Origin: Zygnema cylindricum | Lineage: Eukaryota; Streptophyta; Zygnematophyceae; Zygnematales; Zygnemataceae | NCBI GenBank assembly: GCA_037447655.1 | Contig: JBBHKE010001987.1 | Location: 7,501 to 31,117, forward strand | Direction of reading: 5' to 3' | DNA length: 23,617 nt | Shown: piece after piece, positions 19,363 to 23,617 of the stretch | Layout of the letters: each line of letters begins with the position of its first letter | How positions within the stretch are numbered: the stretch's first letter is position 1 | Translations under genes and position numbers: made by a program | Notes under the pieces: model-generated | What the model saw: only the letters and a program-made list of their open reading frames with translations | Database searches by the model: none | What the model was told of the DNA's origin: nothing

Positions 19363-22300
19363 TTACCTATTGTCGGCCATATCTTGTACTATTTCCATAG
19401 TAGACATGCATAAAGATTGGGCCAATGGTTTACAAGAAGACAGTCGAGAAGGTTGAAGAAATACGCCTTCACTTCCAAAACAATACGTTCCCGAAAATTC
19501 CTACAATATTTTATTTATGGAAGTACCAAGTTAGAGTGATTTAGCTTCTAGACAAGTTTTTGAATCAGTTATTGAATAAGTTTTTGTATAAGTTATTGAC
19601 AAGTTTTTGAACAAGTTTTTGAATAAGTTTTTGAATAAGTTATTGACAAGTTTTTCAACAAGTTTCTAAACAAGTAAGATATTTATCTATAGTTTTATGA
19701 TGAATAACATTTATGGAAATATGATATCATATTAGAGTGCTTAAATTGTAATCAAACTGTATATGTTATCGAATAAAAATATGTTATCAAATTAAAAATG
19801 TTGTCGAATTACGGCAAAATTCCAATTAGTTTCGAACAAGGACTACAAGATTGTCAACTTGAGAAGGAAGATTTGTTGACAAATTCCTAATTCCTAATGT
19901 TTCAAATTCCTACAACATTTACAAAATAAATGTTATTGAATCATGTTTTGGAACAACAATATTTTAGGAAGTGGATTACAATTTTGCACAGCACCTTGCA
20001 CTAAAGTAGTAATATATATTCTATTAGTACTATATATTCTATTGATATTATATATTCTATTAGTATTATATTATTCTATTAGTAGTATATTATTCTATTA
20101 GTAGTTTTGTATATTCTAATTTTGCATTAACACTAATAAACCCTTCACACAAAAAATGATGGGCAGTGAATCAAGATGCTTCAGATTATACGATTTTTAA
20201 CGTTTTTTTTTTTTTTTTTTTTTAAAGGTTGTCAATATTTTTTTCCGCCCTCAAGTTAGGGTAAACATGAGATATGACTGCAGCAAATATATCAGTTTTT
20301 ATAAACCGTATTTTATGTGTTTTTGTATGTTTGTGTATGTTTCCTAATTATGTTAAAACTACTGACAATTTTGTCAAACTAATATTAGTGTAGTTTCACA
20401 AAATTTTGTTAATAATTTCTTAAAATGTAATTATGCTTTAGAAAATTTTCCGAGCTTCCTAAAGTTTCTTAGAGCTTCTTAAGACAACAAATTAAACATT
20501 TCTTTGCTGTTTTTTTCCCGGTTTTTGAGGCTCGTTCATTCTCATAATTTTTTTTTTTTATCAAATTTTATGTTTTAGGTTTTCTTTTAATACTTATTTA
20601 TTTCTTTCTTTATTTATTTATTTTTAGAAAACTCACAGGTGGAGCCATGGCTGCCCTCAAAATTCCCTCGGCGGCTTTTTCAGGAAAAACCATAAGACCC
20701 ATATAAGAAAAAATAAGTTGACCAAGTTTGACTATCCATGGAGGCATTTCTCGCATAAGATTGGTTTTTACGAAACCGGGATCGAAAGATCTGTGGAAGG
20801 GAGAGGTAACAAGAAAAAGAGTGAGGGAGGGAGAGGGAGAGAGGGAGAAGGAGAGGGAGAGAGAGAGGGCACGAGGCACAGAGAGGAGGAGAGGAGAGGA
20901 GACGTCAGGAGGGCGATGGGACAGCAGGAAGGGGAGGGCAAAGGAGAAAGGAGAACAGTGGGGAAAGAAAAGAAAAGAGGGGGAGGGAGGAGAGAGAGGA
21001 GGAGAAGAGTGTTGAGAGAATAAAGAGAGGGAGGCATTAGAGGCTAAATCCGAATTCGAAAAGATTTTTTATTTTACATTTGAAAACCAAAATTATCGTG
21101 GACATTTTTCTGATTCGAAATTCAAACATTTGGTGCATTTTTTTTGGAGACCCACTGAAATCCAATTTTTTTTCGACGAATTTTTCGAAAAAAATTTCGA
21201 GACATTTTCACAAAATTATCGCATTATTTTTATTTTCACAAGTTTTTCGCGATATTTTTACAGAAATTTCCACATTTTTTTGAAACAAAAATCTCCCATT
21301 GTTTTCGTAAAATTTCCGATTTTTTTTCACAAATTTTTCGCAGAAGGTTTCAAAAAATGTCCGTCACATGTAAAAAGTAGCGGGAGAGAGAGAGGGAGAG
21401 AGGGCGTGGGGGAGGGGAGGAGGGAGCGGGAGAGGGAGAGGACGGAGAGGGGATGGGGAGAGTGAGAGAGGGAGATGGAGAGGTTAAGGCTTAAAAAGAC
21501 GCCGAGATTCCGGTTGGACCGGTGAAAAACATAATATAATTGAAATAAGCGACAAAAACATGAAATTGAAACTGGAACATGACACTTTCTTATAAATGAA
21601 TTGAAGATTGTTTACAAGAAAATATTTACTTTTCGACACATATATAAAACCAAGTAAAACTTAAAAAACTTACTTTTATTTGACACATACATATATACAA
21701 AGGAAAAAAAAAAGGTTTCTTAAAAGAAACTCTTATTTTCGACACATCAGAAACAGGTTGTTTACTAGAAATAGATACTTCTTGTTACAATATATATATA
21801 TAAAACAAGGCTGATTATGATAAAAAATTGTTTTTTGAGACATATACAATGAAACCAATGCTGTTTACGGAGAAAAAAATCTATATAAAAAAAAATCGTA
21901 TATAATATAACCAATGTTGTTGACAAGAAAAACAGTTACATTTCTACACGTATATATAAAAAACAAGGTTTATAACACCATAAGGTAATTTACAAAAAAT
22001 ACTTATTTTTTACACTACAAACAAGTTGGTTTAAAGAAATTCTAACTTTTTTGACACTTAACATACAAGAAAATAAAAAATGGTTTATAAAAAAAACAAG
22101 GTTGTTTACAAGAAATTACTTTTTGACACTAAAAACAAGTTGGTTTATAAAAAGACAACATTGTTTACAAGAAATTCTTACTTTTAGACACTTATATAAA
22201 AAATAAAAGTGGTTTACAAAAAAAAAACAAGGTTGGTTACAAAGGAAAAACTTACTTTTTGACACTTGATAATTATCCGCGGGAACATAATATGGTGTTG

Positions 22301-23617
22301 AATTTGAAGAGGGAGAGGAATCAACTTTATTGGTACCTCCAGCCATAAGAGATCTGCGATCCACAAAAAAGTTTCGAACTGCCCGAGAATTGCACATTTC
22401 ATTAAAATTTACTAGAAACTTTTTTCTAACTGCCCGAGAATTGCACATTTTACTAAAATTTCACTAGAAGTGTTTTTCGAACTGCCCAAGAATTGCACAC
22501 GTCACTAAAATTCACTAAAACAAATTTTTGAACTGCCCGAGAATTGCACATTTCTTAAAATTTCACTAGAAACTTTTTTCTAACTACCCGAGAATAACAC
22601 GTTTCATTGACATTCATTAGAAAACTGCATATTATTAAATTATCAAAACTGCATAACTATTTTTCAATTACTATTAAACAAAAGTGAGTACAGTTTTTAA
22701 TATTTCAATCATAAAAATGCGTTAAGGTTTTTAATAAACAGTTACTAAAACAGTCCACAACTTTTCAATATTTCCTTTTAAAACTCTGTAGATTTTTAAT
22801 AGTTTATTAGTAAAACTGGATTTAAAAAAATAAGGAGCAGGGAGAAGGGAGGGAGGGAGGGGAGGGGAGGGGAGGGAGGAGAGGGAGGGGAGTGAAAGGA
22901 GGGAGGGAGGGAGATGGGGAGGGAGGAAGGGAGGGAGGAAGGAGGGAGATGGGAGGGAGGGAGAGGGGAGAGAGGGAGGGGGAGGGAACAGGAATGGTAA
23001 AAGAAACCACATTAATAATTCTTGCATCCGGAGCTCCTTCCCTTAACCGAGGGAGAAGAAGTTGAGTGAGAAGAAAAGGACCAAAAAGATTTGTGGCAAT
23101 TGTTCTGCAAACATAAAAAAAACGACAAAATAAACTCGAAAAAATAAACTTCTACAAAGTACAGAAAAATTTGTGGTGATTGTTTTGCAGAAGTAAAAAA
23201 AAAAATAAAAAAAAATTACTAACTCTTCCGAAACCCAAAGTGGTGTAAAATGAGGGAATTTTGGGGGTTAAACGGAAATAACCAAGGGACAATAAACGGG
23301 GATAAAGGGGGTATAAAACCGGTACTTCTGTTTTTTGCGAGTTTTTTGGAGAGTAAGTGGTCATCTTCCCCCAAAATTTCCGCATTATTGACCAATAAAC
23401 CGAAAAACCCATAAAAAAACAAAAGTATCGATTTTGTCCCTTTTTAACGGCCGTTTGATGAAAATATACTTTTCTTTCCAAAAACTTTCGTTTTTTTTCT
23501 CAACTCCAAAATCCCCACATCATAGACCAAAAAACAAAAAAACTCAGAAAAAACTCACAAAGAACAAAACCGCAACTTGTACACCATTAATACCCCATTA
23601 ATTCCATTAATTATGCG
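19363..23617 (-). CDS. Short-chain dehydrogenase/reductase (SDR), plant FEY/retinol-dehydrogenase-like; 5' end outside window
   Basis: NAD(P)-dependent oxidoreductase of the SDR superfamily; substrate unknown. Coding blocks, 5' to 3': IKRPLKRDKID (to 23427), LLVNNAEILGEDD (23398 down to about 23230, the NNAG motif with Glu for Gly), ATNLFGPFLLTQLLLP…RIINVVSFT (23104 to about 22994), a YQVSK exon carrying the catalytic Tyr-x-x-x-Lys (22353-22256, donor GTAAGT), FDPGFVKTNLMREMPPW…ILRAAMAPP (20790-20637, acceptor CCACAG, donor CCT|GTGAGT), and a terminal exon 19500-19363 (acceptor TTGTAG; EFSGTYCFG…LAQSL…, stop TAA). This order is that of plant SDRs in which APP is followed by x-S-G-x-Y-x-F-G, as I recall for the FOREVER YOUNG group. 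The last junction is canonical and in phase. The glycine-rich cofactor motif lies beyond the window. An exon of about 25 codons between YxxxK and PGFV was not found, and three upstream junctions do not join in frame, so the gene may be damaged or unusually spliced. Confidence 0.83.
19501..20636 (-). other. Last intron of the SDR gene, with two minisatellites
   Basis: A GT-AG intron of 1,136 bp. Near the acceptor end (19555-19680) a 15-17-bp array repeats AAGTTTTTGAATAAGTTATTG-like units. At 20015-20115 a 20-25-bp array repeats TATATTCTATTAGTA. A T20 run lies at 20203-20223. No coding content is seen. Confidence 0.7.
20637..20790 (-). CDS. SDR exon with the PGFVKTN motif
   Basis: 154 nt, entering with one base of a split codon (two bases must come from the previous exon) and leaving in phase 0. 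It encodes SFDPGFVKTNLMREMPPW, a hydrophobic helix (IVKLGQLIFSYMGLMVFP) and EKAAEGILRAAMAPP. The P-G-[FV]-V-x-T motif follows beta-6 in SDRs. The helix after it is typical of membrane-associated plant members. Confidence 0.85.
20815..21015. repeat. GA-rich tract (CT-rich upstream of the SDR acceptor)
   Basis: (GAGGGA)n for about 200 bp. On the minus strand this is a giant polypyrimidine tract ending at the CCACAG acceptor of exon 20790-20637. A similar tract lies at 21380-21480. Confidence 0.88.
21016..21580 (-). other. SDR intron interior; missing exon expected here or nearby
   Basis: AT-rich DNA with TTTTTCG words (21170-21350) and a (GAGAGG)n tract (21380-21480). The exon linking YxxxK to SFDPGFV must lie between 22255 and 20791. 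The only coding-like scrap is at about 21525-21495, reading FTGPTGISA on the minus strand and followed by a non-consensus GTCTTT. It is suggestive but unproven. Confidence 0.35.
21580..22262 (-). repeat. Degenerate minisatellite downstream of the YQVSK exon, units carrying donor-like sites
   Basis: About ten units of 50-70 bp. In the sense of the SDR gene each begins GTGTC(A/G/T)AAAAGTAA(G), then continues with TTTCTTGTAAACAA and TTGTTTTTTATATAA-like segments. GACAC (minus GTGTC) landmarks occur near 21582, 21636, 21691, 21740, 22052, 22123, 22188 and 22261. The last copy is the exon's own 3' end and donor (…GTGTCAAAAA|GTAAGT). Confidence 0.7.
22256..22353 (-). CDS. SDR exon with the catalytic YxxxK
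   Basis: 98 nt, entering with A as the third base of a codon and leaving with one base before GTAAGT. It encodes 32 residues starting SLMAGGTNKV and ending PADNYQVSK. Tyr and Lys four residues apart form the SDR catalytic pair (Y-x-x-x-K); here Ser precedes Lys as is common. The acceptor is GATCGCAG. The Ser/Asn/Pro-rich middle is longer than usual for the family. Confidence 0.78.
22375..22630 (-). repeat. Five-copy ~51-bp tandem repeat upstream of the YQVSK exon
   Basis: Units start AACTGCCCGAGAATTGCACA (plus strand) at 22377, 22428, 22480, 22529 and 22582, so the spacing is 51, 52, 49 and 53 bp. Each continues TTTCATTAAAATTTCACTAG and AAACTTTTTT. On the minus strand each unit contains CTCGGGCAGTT, an acceptor-like CAG. 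The unit nearest the exon runs into its acceptor (GGATCGCAG). Confidence 0.92.
22845..22990. repeat. GA-rich tract (CT-rich in SDR sense)
   Basis: (GGGA)n for about 145 bp, immediately 3' of the RIINVVSFT coding block in the sense of the SDR gene. It hides the real donor, since the only GT dinucleotides nearby are GTGGTT, GTTTCT and GTTCCC, all in phase 0. Confidence 0.9.
22994..23104 (-). CDS. SDR exon with ATNLFGPFLLTQLLLP
   Basis: The acceptor TTTGCAG is followed by AACAATTGCC, giving TIATNLFGPFLLTQLLLP, then RLREGAPDARIINVVSFT. N-x-x-G-x-F-x-L-T is the helix-4 motif that packs next to the cofactor, and I-N-V-V-S is the beta-5 strand whose Ser belongs to the catalytic set. The 3' limit is approximate. 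Confidence 0.8.

Noticed and set aside
18995-19456. Plus-strand 153-codon frame ending DMHKDWANGLQEDSREG
   Set aside because: It is mostly the CT-rich tract, and its C-terminal part is the antisense of the last SDR exon.
22375-22630. CRISPR-like array
   Set aside because: The ~51-bp units are contiguous and diverged, with no unique spacers. It is an intronic minisatellite in a eukaryote.

Overview
The window is nuclear DNA from a plastid-bearing eukaryote, most likely a streptophyte (a charophyte-grade alga or a bryophyte). It is AT-rich, its genes have GT-AG introns, and it is saturated with GA/CT, TA and A/T microsatellites and minisatellites. It also carries decayed transposons and scattered TTTAGGG-type (AAACCCTAA) motifs. 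No bacterial operon, plasmid or phage feature is present. The lineage call rests on gene similarity recalled from memory and on the telomere-type motif, so it is an inference.

Layout. Positions 1-5781 hold a weak, minus-strand, multi-exon candidate gene embedded in GA/CT-rich and A-rich DNA, with a (GTACAAAATG-like)n minisatellite at 3985-4445. Positions 5824-10154 are a transposon graveyard. It holds a cluster of telomere-like motifs, a DDE-transposase-like scrap, a C-terminal relic of an R2-type non-LTR retrotransposon (zinc knuckle plus restriction-like endonuclease region) with six in-frame stops, and a MITE family with perfect 36-bp and 23-bp terminal inverted repeats. Positions 10569-17841 are the best gene: a plus-strand five-exon gene, all introns phase 0, encoding a predicted protein of about 1,619 residues. 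It has a plastid-transit-like N terminus, a very long (Ser-Asn)n tract, one membrane helix, and conserved-looking small C-terminal exons. Positions 19363 to the right edge are a minus-strand gene for a plant-type short-chain dehydrogenase/reductase (SDR). Its NNAG-like, catalytic YxxxK, PG-F-V-x-T-N and C-terminal segments lie on separate exons.

Four observations stand out. (1) The YxxxK exon of the SDR gene (22256-22353) is flanked by two minisatellites. The units of the downstream one repeat the exon's own 3' boundary, including a GTAAG-like 5' splice site. (2) Across every gene model here, GA-rich tracts are exonic and CT-rich tracts intronic on the sense strand. (3) The SDR coding blocks cannot all be joined in frame with GT-AG introns. 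(4) The TIR elements share an ACGCTAA word that recurs across 8.8-10.15 kb and suggests one transposon family.

The two better genes look functionally independent: one plastid membrane-associated protein and one oxidoreductase. They are convergent, with their stop codons about 1.5 kb apart.
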